A DNA stretch of 42,835 nt from Pontibacter harenae (GTDB taxonomy: Bacteria; Bacteroidota; Bacteroidia; Cytophagales; Hymenobacteraceae). Below the pieces are notes generated by a model that saw nothing but the letters and a program-made list of their open reading frames with translations, was not told the origin of the DNA and did no database searches. The DNA is taken from contig NZ_JAJJWH010000038.1 of NCBI RefSeq assembly GCF_020907245.1, positions 344 through 43,178 on the forward strand. The letters are read 5' to 3'. This document shows, piece after piece, positions 25,228-34,683 of the stretch (positions are counted from its first letter, which is position 1; the number at the start of each line of letters is the position of its first letter). The translations under genes were made by a program, and so were the position numbers.

Positions 25228-25899
25228 ATGAAAAAGATATTCTTTGTAATAACCGTTTTAATAGCCTCTATGTCTGTAGCTCAGGCACAATCTGGTGTTG
25301 GAGTCCGAGTAGGCGCTAACCTTTCTAACCTAGAAGGCGATTTACAAAATGAAGACCGTTTCGAGAACAAATGGGGCTTCCACGCAGGCCTAACCTATAA
25401 TATCGGCATCATAGGCAACTTCTTTTCTATTCAGCCAGAGCTGCTTTACTCAAATAAAGGTTATAAAAACAGCGATGAGGAGTATACCCTATTAACCGAT
25501 ACTTACAGACGTGAGGGAAACACAAATTATAACTACCTTGACCTTCCTGTTTTAGCTAGAATAAAAGCTGGCCCATTATACTTTGAGGCTGGCCCACAGG
25601 CATCGTACCTGCTTAGTGTTAATAACAGAACCAGGCTTTATATGAACGACGAACGTGTATCGTCAAACACAACCGAAATAAGCAGAGACGACATGAAAAA
25701 ATTTGAACTTGGTTATGCCGCTGGTATAGGACTGGCAACTGGCGGAGGCCTTAGTATTGGTGTTCGTTACAATGGCAGCCTAACAGATTTTGGAGATTTC
25801 AATCCTGAGGATTATGAAGGAGATATCGGTAACGATTTAAGAAACGCCAGAAACTCTGTATTCCTGATTACTTTAGGTTACAATCTTGGCAGCAGATAG
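25228..25899 (+). CDS. Outer-membrane beta-barrel protein, PorT-like (paralogue 2)
   Basis: A 223-residue exported protein with signal peptide MKKIFFVITVLIASMSVAQAQ followed by GVRVGANLSNLEG. The blocks WGFHAGLTYNIG, NFFSIQPELLYS and FEAGPQASYLLS are clear relatives of the barrel encoded at 24166, with longer surface loops (for example the DTYRREGNTNYNYLD and NRTRLYMNDERVS regions). The last strand is FLITLGYNLGS. The pair probably arose by tandem duplication, yet each has its own terminator and an upstream region of its own. Function is unknown beyond outer-membrane location. Confidence 0.85.
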   Translation: MKKIFFVITVLIASMSVAQAQSGVGVRVGANLSNLEGDLQNEDRFENKWGFHAGLTYNIGIIGNFFSIQPELLYSNKGYKNSDEEYTLLTDTYRREGNTNYNYLDLPVLARIKAGPLYFEAGPQASYLLSVNNRTRLYMNDERVSSNTTEISRDDMKKFELGYAAGIGLATGGGLSIGVRYNGSLTDFGDFNPEDYEGDIGNDLRNARNSVFLITLGYNLGSR

Positions 25900-25915
25900 T
25901 ATTTGAGTCTTAATT

Positions 25916-25955
25916 AAAAAAGCCAGTTTTGCGCAAAAGCAAGGCTGGCTTTTTT
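25916..25955 (+). terminator. Terminator after barrel paralogue 2
   Basis: Arms 25917-25926 and 25945-25954 pair over 10 bp, with an inner TTTTGCGCAAAA structure in the loop and T residues after. It starts about 17 nt beyond the stop codon. Confidence 0.85.
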
Positions 25956-26044
25956 GTTTTAAACCCTTTTGTACTCTAACAAATTTGTATTCTCTGCAGT
26001 ACAACAGAGAAGCACTTAACTAAGTGAATAATCCGTACTCAACT

Positions 26045-26695
26045 ATGAAAACAGAAATCTTCGTTATAACATTACTTTTCACTGTGGCCTTTTCGGCACA
26101 GGCACAATACTCCAGGTTTGGAGCTAAAATAGGTGGCGCACTTACTTCGGCTGTAGGCTCCGATGCTCCTTCTAGCAACATCAATTACAAAGCAGGTATG
26201 CATGGGGGATTGGTTTATACTTACGAATTCATTTCCAGAATAGCTTTCCAGACCGAAATGCTCTACAGCAGAAAAGGCTTTACCTACGACAACTATAGCG
26301 TGTCAGAAAGCGAGGCCTACGCTGGCGACCTTATACTAGATTATGTGGAGGTACCGCTGCTATTTAAGCTACAGAAGGCTGCCTTATTTGTAGAAGCAGG
26401 CCCTTATGTTGGTTACCTATTTAACGAGGAAAGCAACGTTAATTTAATCAGCACCACCGACCCAACGCCTGGCGGCACAGAGCCGCTCGTGCTGGGAGAA
26501 CAGTACTTCAGCAAAAGCCAGTTCAACACGTTTGATTATGGCTATACCGTAGGCATTGGCTTAGCCTTACAAAATGGACTCTTTATGAGTTTGCGCAATA
26601 CTGGAGGCCTTCGCTCTTTCAGATCAGACGATTTATCGCAGCGCAATATGGTGTGGCAATTCTCTATTGGCTACCTATTGCCAGCTATTCTGTAG
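26045..26695 (+). CDS. Outer-membrane beta-barrel protein, PorT-like (divergent paralogue 3)
   Basis: About 216 residues from MKTEIFVITLLFTVAFSAQAQ, a signal peptide; the in-frame GTG at 26024 is rejected because it would precede the hydrophobic core with seven polar residues. The mature part YSRFGAKIGGALTSAVG, AGMHGGLVYTYEFISR and FVEAGPYVGYLFN follow the same barrel pattern as the two upstream genes, but identity is visibly lower. The C-terminus FSIGYLLPAIL is the final strand. No dedicated upstream promoter motif was recognised. Confidence 0.82.
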   Translation: MKTEIFVITLLFTVAFSAQAQYSRFGAKIGGALTSAVGSDAPSSNINYKAGMHGGLVYTYEFISRIAFQTEMLYSRKGFTYDNYSVSESEAYAGDLILDYVEVPLLFKLQKAALFVEAGPYVGYLFNEESNVNLISTTDPTPGGTEPLVLGEQYFSKSQFNTFDYGYTVGIGLALQNGLFMSLRNTGGLRSFRSDDLSQRNMVWQFSIGYLLPAIL

Positions 26696-26766
26696 CAGAA
26701 GCATTGTACCCTTAAACAGTAGAAGCATCATTTTTCATGGGGTAAAACACATACTTTCAGCATCAA

Positions 26767-26798
26767 AAAAGCCACCTGCTAATATTCAGGTGGCTTTT
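26767..26798. terminator. Bidirectional terminator between barrel 3 and dipeptidase genes
   Basis: A perfect 12-bp stem (26767-26778 with 26787-26798) and an 8-nt loop, with A/T runs on both sides, lies between the convergent genes ending at 26695 (plus) and 26808 (minus). Confidence 0.9.
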
Positions 26799-26807
26799 CT
26801 ATAGTTG

Positions 26808-28175
26808 TTATTTGCTCATCTCAGCATAATACTTGTAAAACAGCGGTATTGTCTCTATGCCTTTCATAAAGTTGAAGATACCGAAGCTTTCATTTGGGGA
26901 GTGAATCGCATCGGAATCAAGGCCAAAGCCCATCAGCACAGAATCTAAGCCTAGCTCAGACTTGAACATGGCTACAATCGGAATGGAACCTCCACTACGA
27001 ACTGGCACTGGCTTGATGCCAAATGCTTCTTCATAAGCACGTGCAGCAGCCTGATAAGCCACAGAATCGGTTGGTGTTACAACTGGCTCTCCGCCGTGGT
27101 GAGGTTTTACCACCACTCGCACACCTGCAGGCGCTATACTCTCAAAATGCCTCTGAAACTTCTCTGTTATTTCTGCGGACGATTGATTAGGCACCAAACG
27201 CATTGAAATTTTAGCAAAGGCCTTAGAAGCAATAACTGTTTTAGCTCCTTCGCCTGTGTAGCCTCCCCATATACCGTTTACATCTAACGTAGGGCGAATG
27301 GAAGTTCTTTCGAGTGTGCTATAGCCTGCTTCGCCATGCACATCTTTCAGATCAAGCGCTTTTTTGTAGTTCTCCAGGTTAAACGGTGCTCGGCCCATCT
27401 CTGCTCTTTCTTCCTGGCTAAGCTCCTCTACATTGTCATAGAAGCCTGGTATGGTGATATGGTTATGCTCGTCGTGCAGCGAAGCAATCATCTGGCAAAG
27501 AATATTGATCGGGTTTGCCACCGCGCCACCATACATACCTGAGTGAAGGTCTCTGTTGGGCCCTGTTACCTCTACTTCTACGTAGCTCATGCCGCGCAAG
27601 CCTGTCGTTATAGAAGGCACATCATTGGCTAGCATGCTGGTGTCACTAATCAGAATCACATCGCCCTTCAGCTTTTCTTTGTTATCCCTTACAAAATCGC
27701 TTAGGTGCTTAGAGCCTATTTCCTCTTCCCCCTCAATCATAAACTTCACGTTGCAAGGCAAAGCACTGTTTTGCATCATCACCTCGAAAGCCTTCACGTG
27801 CATGTACATCTGCCCTTTATCGTCGCAGGCACCGCGCGCGTAAATCTTTTCGTCTTTTATAACGGGCTCAAAAGGAGGCGATTCCCACAGTTCGTAAGGG
27901 TCGGCAGGTTGCACATCGTAATGGCCATATACCAACACTGTTGGCAGACTTTCATCTATTATTTTCTCCCCATAAACAATAGGATACCCAGCTGTTTCGC
28001 ATAGCTCTACTTTATCGGCACCCGCTTCTTCCAGTTTACTTTTGATGAATTCTGCTGTTTTTAGCACATCGCCCTTGAATTTAGGGTCGGCACTAACCGA
28101 AGGAATGCGCAGCATGTCCAGCAGTTCATTTATAAAACGTTCTTTGTTATCAGAGATATATTGGTTCATATACAT
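26808..28175 (-). CDS. M20 family dipeptidase
   Basis: A 455-residue zinc metallopeptidase of the M20 family (carnosinase-like dipeptidases). The N-terminal part has the zinc motif VYGHYDVQPAD, then ARGACDDKGQMYMHVKA and the catalytic-acid block MIEGEEEIGSKHL. A lid domain follows in the middle (MSYVEVEVTGPNRDLHSGMYGG), and the catalytic domain closes with GGSIPIVAMF near the C-terminus. There is no signal peptide, so it is cytosolic. It is probably monocistronic: the plsY terminator lies upstream. Confidence 0.92.
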   Translation of the reverse strand: MYMNQYISDNKERFINELLDMLRIPSVSADPKFKGDVLKTAEFIKSKLEEAGADKVELCETAGYPIVYGEKIIDESLPTVLVYGHYDVQPADPYELWESPPFEPVIKDEKIYARGACDDKGQMYMHVKAFEVMMQNSALPCNVKFMIEGEEEIGSKHLSDFVRDNKEKLKGDVILISDTSMLANDVPSITTGLRGMSYVEVEVTGPNRDLHSGMYGGAVANPINILCQMIASLHDEHNHITIPGFYDNVEELSQEERAEMGRAPFNLENYKKALDLKDVHGEAGYSTLERTSIRPTLDVNGIWGGYTGEGAKTVIASKAFAKISMRLVPNQSSAEITEKFQRHFESIAPAGVRVVVKPHHGGEPVVTPTDSVAYQAAARAYEEAFGIKPVPVRSGGSIPIVAMFKSELGLDSVLMGFGLDSDAIHSPNESFGIFNFMKGIETIPLFYKYYAEMSK

Positions 28176-28201
28176 TGCATTGGTTTGACTTAAAGTTACA
28201 A

Positions 28202-28237
28202 AAAAATGCCACCCTTGCTGTGCAGGATGGCATTTTT
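28202..28237 (-). terminator. Terminator after plsY
   Basis: Arms 28202-28211 and 28228-28237 pair over 10 bp, and on the minus strand a long T run follows (TTTTTTTGTAA). It separates plsY from the dipeptidase gene. Confidence 0.85.
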
Positions 28238-28270
28238 ACATATTGTATCAGGGCTGCTCTTACAGCAGCT

Positions 28271-28915
28271 TTATTTCTTTCGGCCTAATGTAATGTTAGC
28301 TTTACTTTCTTCGCCCTGTAGCAGGCGGTTAATGTTTTTACGATGAGTGAGGACAACTACGGCAAACACTACAAAGCCAAACACGATCAGCACAGGGTTC
28401 TCTGGATGAAAGCGTGGCAGCAGCAGCAAAATAGGAAAAGCTAGTGCCGCAATCATAGAGCCCAGGGAAACATATTTAGAAGTAAACAAAACGATTACGA
28501 ATATAACCATACACATCAGCGCGACTTCTGTATGTATAGCCAGCATCATACCTAAGAGCGTTGCCACTCCTTTGCCGCCCTTGAATTTTTCGTAAACAGG
28601 AAAGATATGCCCTACTACCGCCAGAGCACCTAGTATCAGTTGATAAACCACCAGATTCTCTGCTTGGATGACGTCAAAAATGACCAGAAGCCCCGCTAAA
28701 GATGTTGCCGTCCAACCCTTAAAAATATCGATAAGCATGACAGCTGTTCCAGGTTTTTTACCAAGCACCCTAAAGGTGTTTGTAGCACCCGAGTTACCAC
28801 TACCATGTTGGCGGATATCTATACCATAGTATGCCTTCCCTACCCAAACCGCCGTGCAAATAGAGCCAATCAGGTAGGCAACAATACCAAGTAAAGCTAT
28901 AAAAAGTACATCCAT
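28271..28915 (-). CDS. plsY: Acyl-phosphate glycerol-3-phosphate acyltransferase PlsY
   Basis: An inner-membrane enzyme that transfers the acyl group from acyl phosphate to glycerol 3-phosphate, the first step in phospholipid synthesis in bacteria. The 214-residue protein has about five transmembrane helices and the three cytosolic motifs: HGSGNSGATNTFRVLG (about residues 37-52), the central KGGKGVATLLGMM (about 112-124), and the loop LTHRKNINRLLQGEESK near the C-terminus. It follows the giant secreted protein gene after a 148-nt gap and is closed by a terminator. Confidence 0.93.
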   Translation of the reverse strand: MDVLFIALLGIVAYLIGSICTAVWVGKAYYGIDIRQHGSGNSGATNTFRVLGKKPGTAVMLIDIFKGWTATSLAGLLVIFDVIQAENLVVYQLILGALAVVGHIFPVYEKFKGGKGVATLLGMMLAIHTEVALMCMVIFVIVLFTSKYVSLGSMIAALAFPILLLLPRFHPENPVLIVFGFVVFAVVVLTHRKNINRLLQGEESKANITLGRKK

Positions 28916-29063
28916 TCCGTCAGTATGTTTTTTAAAACTGTAGCCTCTACAGCTGCAACAGCAAGTCAGAGGTTTATTTAGAAAAAAAGAAGCTCAAATA
29001 TAAAGAGAATTTAATCTATCCTCCAAAAGCTGGCTCTTTTACTTATATACGGCACCTCTGCCG

Positions 29064-32000
29064 CTATTGGTTATACAGGCTTCCTCCTGCATCCGTCCCG
29101 AATGGATCTTCTTCCTTATTTTTCTTTCTCTTCTTTCTGCTCTTCTGCGGCTCCTCTTCTTCCACAAAGTTATAACCTGCGTCTGGGTCTGCTATCGGTT
29201 GCTCTGTAGCAACTTTAAACGCTTCTTCCCCTTTTAAATAGTTGTTCCTAAACTGAAGGATGAACTCGTTCTTATCTATAGGGCCACCAGCATATACACC
29301 TTTCGCTCTGGAAACTGCTTGGTTGAAATCATCGTCTGATGATGCCACTGTATAGGCATTCTCAAAGAAACTGATGTAGTACCAGGTATAGGCATCGGCT
29401 TGTAGGTACAAGTGCATTACAGGGTCTCCAGCCAAGTCCGTACGAAGATCCATAAACCCATCTAACTGCACGTTCAGGTCTTCTTTGTCTATGCTGGCCA
29501 GGCTAATTTTGCCTACGCTGTACCAAGTGTTGTACATATCCGACCATCGGAGATCTACTTTATTAAGCAACAGGTTTCTTGCTAACGCTTTGGATACTTT
29601 TGGCAGCGGCACGTACTCTGCTGCGCTGCGCTCTATATAACTTCGCACATTGCGGTTGCCGATAAACTCACCAAGCTTATACAACATTGCTGAACTTCCG
29701 TCTATAGCCTCAGGTGCCCCGCCAGCATTTGCACGTATGTTCTTCGCCATAGAACGCAGTGCTTTAGAAGGCACCTTTGTATCTAAAGCCAGGAAAGTAT
29801 CTAACTCATACTGCGCGCTGTCGATACTAGCATTGCCGTTACCAGCGGCCTGTACCGTAAAATCTCTTGTTGACCTTACCAAATTCAGTTTACCGCCAAA
29901 GCGTATAGTTCTACTAGAGTCGTTGTACATCAGCACGCTACCCTCATAAGAATCGGCGTAAGCTCGATCTTCTCTGCCTAGCTTAAACTCTCCTAAACCC
30001 TTGTCATAAGACAGCAGGCCATCTACCACAAACATGTCCAAGTCATCTTCAGCTTGTTTTTTAGAGACAAAGGTGGTGTAAACCTCCGATGAGCCAGCCA
30101 CTATGTGTAAACCAGTGTGCAAAGGCGTTCCGTCGGCAGCTTTAGGGTTTATAATCGGAATCTTTACCTCATCTGGATTAAGAGTGTCCTGCTTGTATGG
30201 GAACCAATCGGAATCAGCAGGATTATCTGTGAAATTTAGCTTCAGGTCTCCGTCAAAGTCCATGTGTTGCTTATTTGCATGCATGGCTACTTTTCCACGG
30301 TATAAGATGCGCGGGAAAATATAAAAAGGTTTGCTTTCGTCTATCGTACCTGTGGCTAAGGTATAAGCAGATGCTTTCTTCTTCTTTTTTAGCTGATCTC
30401 CATTCTCAAAGCTTGAGAAAAGAATAGCAGCTGAGTCGGCAGCTGCATTAAAATAATTGTGCAGAGCATCGCCCGTAAACTTTTTCCTGGAAAGAATATT
30501 GATGTTACCTGCGTAAAGCTTGTGGTACTGCTGCAACGAATCGGAAACTACTCTGGCATTATGCAGCGTTTGTATAGTGGCATCGGCAGCTACAGCTACT
30601 TTTCCGCTATCAGGCATAACATAGCTATCGGCTACGGCAATGTAAGGCACGCCGCCTGCTAGCAAGGTGTTTTTCGCCAGATCGTACTCTCCGCTGGCCG
30701 CCATGAACTTAAGAGAGTCCTGCTCAGGATGCTGTGAGAAGAACCAGTTTTTAGCACCATTTTCGTCTGCGTTAAGGCTTACTTTTTTAGCATTCACATC
30801 CCATCTGGCACTGCTCATAGATGTTTTATACTGTGCCTTCGGAAACTCGATGCTGGCCATTCCTTGCTGCTCTATGCCAAAATCCACACTTCCAGTATTC
30901 AAGTCGTAAGTAAACGCTACTCCATCGGCCTTCACCGCTGGCAATCCTTTTATATCAGAATTAGCCAACAATTGTGCATGGCTACCGCTAAAAGACCGCT
31001 GTTTAAAATCCAGGTTTGGCGCTGTGATGCTAGCTGCAGAATTGTCTACAGCACCACTGGCATGCATACCTGTTGGCGTTAACTTGGCTATACCTTTAAA
31101 GGCAATTTGTTCTTTATACACCTGCAAAGGTTCCTGCTTTGTTTGGATATACATCGTATCTGACTGCGGCAGCCAGTTCATGCTAAAGCCGTTTAAGGAT
31201 GCTATCGGAAACTCGGCTCCGCCCAACTTGCCTTCATTTAGCGTAAATTTGGCACCTTCTTTTGTAACCACAGAATTCGGATAGTAGGTAAAACTTGGTG
31301 CCTCTAGTGTAGCAGCTAAATACTTAATTCTGCCTTTGCTCTGGATGCCGTCCGAGTTCATCATAATGGTATCATACACCATTGCTTTTCCCCCAAAAGC
31401 AGGCAGACCTTCTGCGGATGGCTGGTAATAAAAACCCAACGACTCGTCGGGCATCATGGTAAGTTTTACTTTTATAGGAGGGAAAATGCCTCCAGATTGG
31501 AAAGTACCATCAAAAGCCACAGCTCCCTTGCCAGTGCCTAAGCTATCCATCTGAAAGGGTGGCATCTCGAAGAAAACAGTACTATCGTAAGCTCCGCCCA
31601 GCACATCGGGCCTACTGAACGCTACCTGCCCACCTACTGGCGCATCAAACTTCGGATACTCTGGAAAATGCTCTTTGCCAGACTTGTTGTTGGGCTTGTT
31701 GATGTATAACTTACCCGACATTTTGCTACCCTTACCCGACAATACCTGGTCAGTGGCCTCGCCACCCACGGCTCGCTTCCTCCGCGATACAAGTGCTATA
31801 CTATCAAGCTTTACAAGGTCTATAGAGAATTCATCGTAGTTAAACTTAAATTCTGAACCTTTAAAAGCAAGGCTGCTGGCATACACCTGCCCATCAAACT
31901 CCATATCCCTGTTTTTCAGGATGTGTACTTCTCTCCTTCTCGGAATAATGTACACACTGGCGGTATCATTATTAAAAGTGATTTTATCTACTCCGCGTAC

Positions 32001-33839
32001 TGTTAGCTTGTTTTCATCCAGATTTAGCGTAGCATTTCTACCTGAGGGTACCACTGACTTTATGATCAGGTGATCGTAGTCAGACAGTTTTTGGGAAGCC
32101 TCAGCATAATGCCACGCCTTTTGGTTTAATTGAATAAAGCCTCTCTTAGCATCATACTGCAGGAAACTCTGGCGCGACAACATGTTTGCGGCATCACGTA
32201 CTTGCCCCTCCTTCAGCCCTGTGCTTTTGGTTACCTCGTTCACGAAGAACTCGCCGCTGCCAACCTTCTTGGCATGGTTTACAAACACCAGCAACGGATG
32301 AAACGTAGCCCCGCCTATTAGTTGTGCAAAGCGGTTACTAGAATAATAGTTGGTAGACTCTACCTGTACAGGTACTATAGATTTGCTCGTAAGTACTGAA
32401 AAGTTGATGTTTGACTCGTTCAGGTTCCATTGCAGGCGTTCGGCTGTTACCTCCAGCTTATGGTAAGAATCGAAAAAGGGTGCCTGTGCAAAAGCTCCGT
32501 CATCCTTTAAAAGCGTTAGTTCCTGGTTTGGCTCGTAGTAGCGCAACTGCACTGCTGGGTGGGTAAGCGAATCTTGCTGCTGATAGATGGCAATACTCGC
32601 ACGGGTTGTGGTTATAAGCGAGTCGGTGATGGTATAACTCGGAGAAGCAGCACGGAATTTACGTTCTCCGTTCTGGAAAACAATAATTTCTGCAGGCCTG
32701 TTATCTAAACATTTGCTCCCGATTTTGTTACCCAGGAGCAAAAGCCCCCCTTTGTACACAATGTTATCACCATAAGTAGTAATGCGGGCATCGTTAGTAA
32801 AGGAGATGAACCTGGGGTAAGGGTAGTTGTCAGTAGGTTTGCGTTTTGTACTCAGCCACTCGAAGGCACCATCTACAGGAGCACCCAGTACCGCATTGTA
32901 GGTAACGGTGGCATCTGGTACTTTAAAACTGGCTGTGGTAATATCGAAGTTATACTTGCGAAACTCGGCAGAGGCTGGTGCCCCTCTTATTTTCCATTGA
33001 AACGTACCACCTTCGCCTACAAACATATTGCTGGCAAGCATTATGTAGCCGCTTGTGCCTTGTATGGAGGAGGAATCCCAGGGGGTAACAAAATTTAGCG
33101 TTGCGTTTTCCAGCTTTAGTACTGGCCCCGCCACAGCAGGCTGATTAGGTATAAACTGCTTCTTAAGCTCTTCTTTTCGCCTCTTCTCTGCCTTCTCTCT
33201 GTCTTCTTTTGTTTCTTTCTTAGGTTTAGCCTTCGTAATAGGCACTCCCCAAACAGGATCTATTTCCTGCTCCACTCCCACCTCATCGTCCCACGAAATA
33301 TTATCCCAGTTACTGTTATCCTGAGGCTCTGCTGCACCTCCTTTTCTTTCTTCATAAGCAAAGCTTATCTTGCCTCCCGTGCTGCGCAGGCTGTAGTAAG
33401 GAGTTTGCTGCAGCAAGTTTGTGCTTAAGTAGGTACTGGCTGTGCTCAGAAATTGCGCAAACTGTTTTGCATCATCCTTCTCTACAGATTTGGAAACCAC
33501 GCCCAAAAGGCTTCCTAGCTCTTGGCCGCTTACGTTTTGGTTGTTTACACCTGCTGTTACCAAAGTGTAGAATAAGCCGAAATAAGGCTGGGGGCGCAAG
33601 CGCTTGCCGCTCATGCGCTGGCTTATGGTTATTATTTCTTTTTTATGTTTTGAAGAAAGCTTTCCGCTGTTCCAGGCTTCTTCCAATGCCGTGCCAACTG
33701 CTTCTGCTTTGTCAACTCTTCCCGATACTAGCATTGCTTTCGCCTCTGCTATAAAACTTTCAGGCTCCTCAGAAAATTTTGTCTGCGCCTGCGCTGTCAG
33801 AGTAGTAAAGAAAAATAGTAAGGGTAAAAGTTGTTTCAT
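29064..33839 (-). CDS. Giant (1591-residue) secreted protein of unknown function
   Basis: The signal peptide is MKQLLPLLFFFTTLTAQAQ, so the protein is exported. A helical N-terminal part (about 20-160) is followed by a Lys/Glu-rich segment (about 203-228). Most of the remaining ~1300 residues is a long series of beta-rich units built from short hydrophobic strands and Asp/Asn/Gly turns, with phrases such as DVNAKKVSLNADENGAKNW and GGKAMVYDTIMMNSDGIQSK. This texture resembles OstA/LptA-like or AsmA-like bridging repeats, but I cannot assign a domain. A winged-helix-like stretch (GEFFVNEVTKSTGLKEGQVRDAANMLSR) lies near 530. A charged tail ends the protein. It starts 9 nt after prmA and is likely cotranscribed with it. 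Confidence 0.85.
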   Translation of the reverse strand: MKQLLPLLFFFTTLTAQAQTKFSEEPESFIAEAKAMLVSGRVDKAEAVGTALEEAWNSGKLSSKHKKEIITISQRMSGKRLRPQPYFGLFYTLVTAGVNNQNVSGQELGSLLGVVSKSVEKDDAKQFAQFLSTASTYLSTNLLQQTPYYSLRSTGGKISFAYEERKGGAAEPQDNSNWDNISWDDEVGVEQEIDPVWGVPITKAKPKKETKEDREKAEKRRKEELKKQFIPNQPAVAGPVLKLENATLNFVTPWDSSSIQGTSGYIMLASNMFVGEGGTFQWKIRGAPASAEFRKYNFDITTASFKVPDATVTYNAVLGAPVDGAFEWLSTKRKPTDNYPYPRFISFTNDARITTYGDNIVYKGGLLLLGNKIGSKCLDNRPAEIIVFQNGERKFRAASPSYTITDSLITTTRASIAIYQQQDSLTHPAVQLRYYEPNQELTLLKDDGAFAQAPFFDSYHKLEVTAERLQWNLNESNINFSVLTSKSIVPVQVESTNYYSSNRFAQLIGGATFHPLLVFVNHAKKVGSGEFFVNEVTKSTGLKEGQVRDAANMLSRQSFLQYDAKRGFIQLNQKAWHYAEASQKLSDYDHLIIKSVVPSGRNATLNLDENKLTVRGVDKITFNNDTASVYIIPRRREVHILKNRDMEFDGQVYASSLAFKGSEFKFNYDEFSIDLVKLDSIALVSRRKRAVGGEATDQVLSGKGSKMSGKLYINKPNNKSGKEHFPEYPKFDAPVGGQVAFSRPDVLGGAYDSTVFFEMPPFQMDSLGTGKGAVAFDGTFQSGGIFPPIKVKLTMMPDESLGFYYQPSAEGLPAFGGKAMVYDTIMMNSDGIQSKGRIKYLAATLEAPSFTYYPNSVVTKEGAKFTLNEGKLGGAEFPIASLNGFSMNWLPQSDTMYIQTKQEPLQVYKEQIAFKGIAKLTPTGMHASGAVDNSAASITAPNLDFKQRSFSGSHAQLLANSDIKGLPAVKADGVAFTYDLNTGSVDFGIEQQGMASIEFPKAQYKTSMSSARWDVNAKKVSLNADENGAKNWFFSQHPEQDSLKFMAASGEYDLAKNTLLAGGVPYIAVADSYVMPDSGKVAVAADATIQTLHNARVVSDSLQQYHKLYAGNINILSRKKFTGDALHNYFNAAADSAAILFSSFENGDQLKKKKKASAYTLATGTIDESKPFYIFPRILYRGKVAMHANKQHMDFDGDLKLNFTDNPADSDWFPYKQDTLNPDEVKIPIINPKAADGTPLHTGLHIVAGSSEVYTTFVSKKQAEDDLDMFVVDGLLSYDKGLGEFKLGREDRAYADSYEGSVLMYNDSSRTIRFGGKLNLVRSTRDFTVQAAGNGNASIDSAQYELDTFLALDTKVPSKALRSMAKNIRANAGGAPEAIDGSSAMLYKLGEFIGNRNVRSYIERSAAEYVPLPKVSKALARNLLLNKVDLRWSDMYNTWYSVGKISLASIDKEDLNVQLDGFMDLRTDLAGDPVMHLYLQADAYTWYYISFFENAYTVASSDDDFNQAVSRAKGVYAGGPIDKNEFILQFRNNYLKGEEAFKVATEQPIADPDAGYNFVEEEEPQKSRKKRKKNKEEDPFGTDAGGSLYNQ

Positions 33840-33848
33840 CTTGTAAAA

Positions 33849-34679
33849 TTAAGCTTCTCTAAAAATAGCTGACACCCAGTTGTTTTTAACTCGGTGCGAG
33901 ATGTAAGAAAGCCCCAGTTCTTGCGCTCGCTCCTGCAACAATGGAAGGTCTTCGGTATAAAACCCGCTCAGCAAAAGCCAACCTGTTGGTTTAAGCACTG
34001 CTTTATAAGCTGGCATATCGTCCAGTAAAACGTTTCTGTTGATGTTGGCTAGTATGATATCGAAAGGTTTTTCTCCTTCTATTGTCTCAGCCCCACCTAA
34101 TCGAACATCTATAGTCGGATAATTGTTAAGCGCTGCATTTTCGCGGGCATTCTCCACGGTCCAGTCTTCTATTTCCACTGCTACGATTTCTGAGGCTCCG
34201 AGTTCTCCTGCCATTATGGCCAATATGCCTGTGCCGCAGCCCATGTCTAGCACCCGCTTGCCCTGGTGGTCCAGCGTCAGTTGGTTCTCGATCATGAGCG
34301 TGGTGGTTTCGTGGTGGCCTGTGCCAAAAGACATTTTCGGATTGATGACGATATCGTACTTCGCCGTTTCAGGCTTTTGGTGAAAAGATGCCCTTACCGA
34401 TACCTGTTCCCCAATAAACAGGGGTTCAAAATTCCGCTCCCACTCTTCGTTCCAGTTCTGGCGCTCTATTTTTTGTACCGCGTATTCTACCTGCACAAAG
34501 TCTGCATAACGGTTTAGTACTTCCTCCAGAGCTTCCTGGTTAAAATTTTCTTCTTCGGAGTAGGCGCTAAAGCCGTCTTCGTTTTCTACAAAGGCATCAA
34601 AGCCTAACTCTCCCAGTTCGGCTGTAAGTATATCCGCAAATTCAGCGTTTACTTTTAAAGTTACTTCTATAAAATCCAT
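33849..34679 (-). CDS. prmA: Ribosomal protein L11 methyltransferase
   Basis: Methylates amino groups of ribosomal protein L11 using S-adenosylmethionine. The start at 34679 (MDFIEVTLKV) is chosen because it fits the usual PrmA N-terminal domain and lies 4 nt past the stop codon of the upstream gene; the frame is open further to 34718. The protein (276 residues) has the N-terminal L11-recognition region, then the Rossmann methyltransferase core with MSFGTGHHETT, VLDMGCGTGILAI and ILANINRNVLLDDMP (the NxN/NPPY-type motif IV). It is coupled 9 nt upstream of the giant secreted protein gene. Confidence 0.93.
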   Translation of the reverse strand: MDFIEVTLKVNAEFADILTAELGELGFDAFVENEDGFSAYSEEENFNQEALEEVLNRYADFVQVEYAVQKIERQNWNEEWERNFEPLFIGEQVSVRASFHQKPETAKYDIVINPKMSFGTGHHETTTLMIENQLTLDHQGKRVLDMGCGTGILAIMAGELGASEIVAVEIEDWTVENARENAALNNYPTIDVRLGGAETIEGEKPFDIILANINRNVLLDDMPAYKAVLKPTGWLLLSGFYTEDLPLLQERAQELGLSYISHRVKNNWVSAIFREA

Positions 34680-34683
34680 TCTA

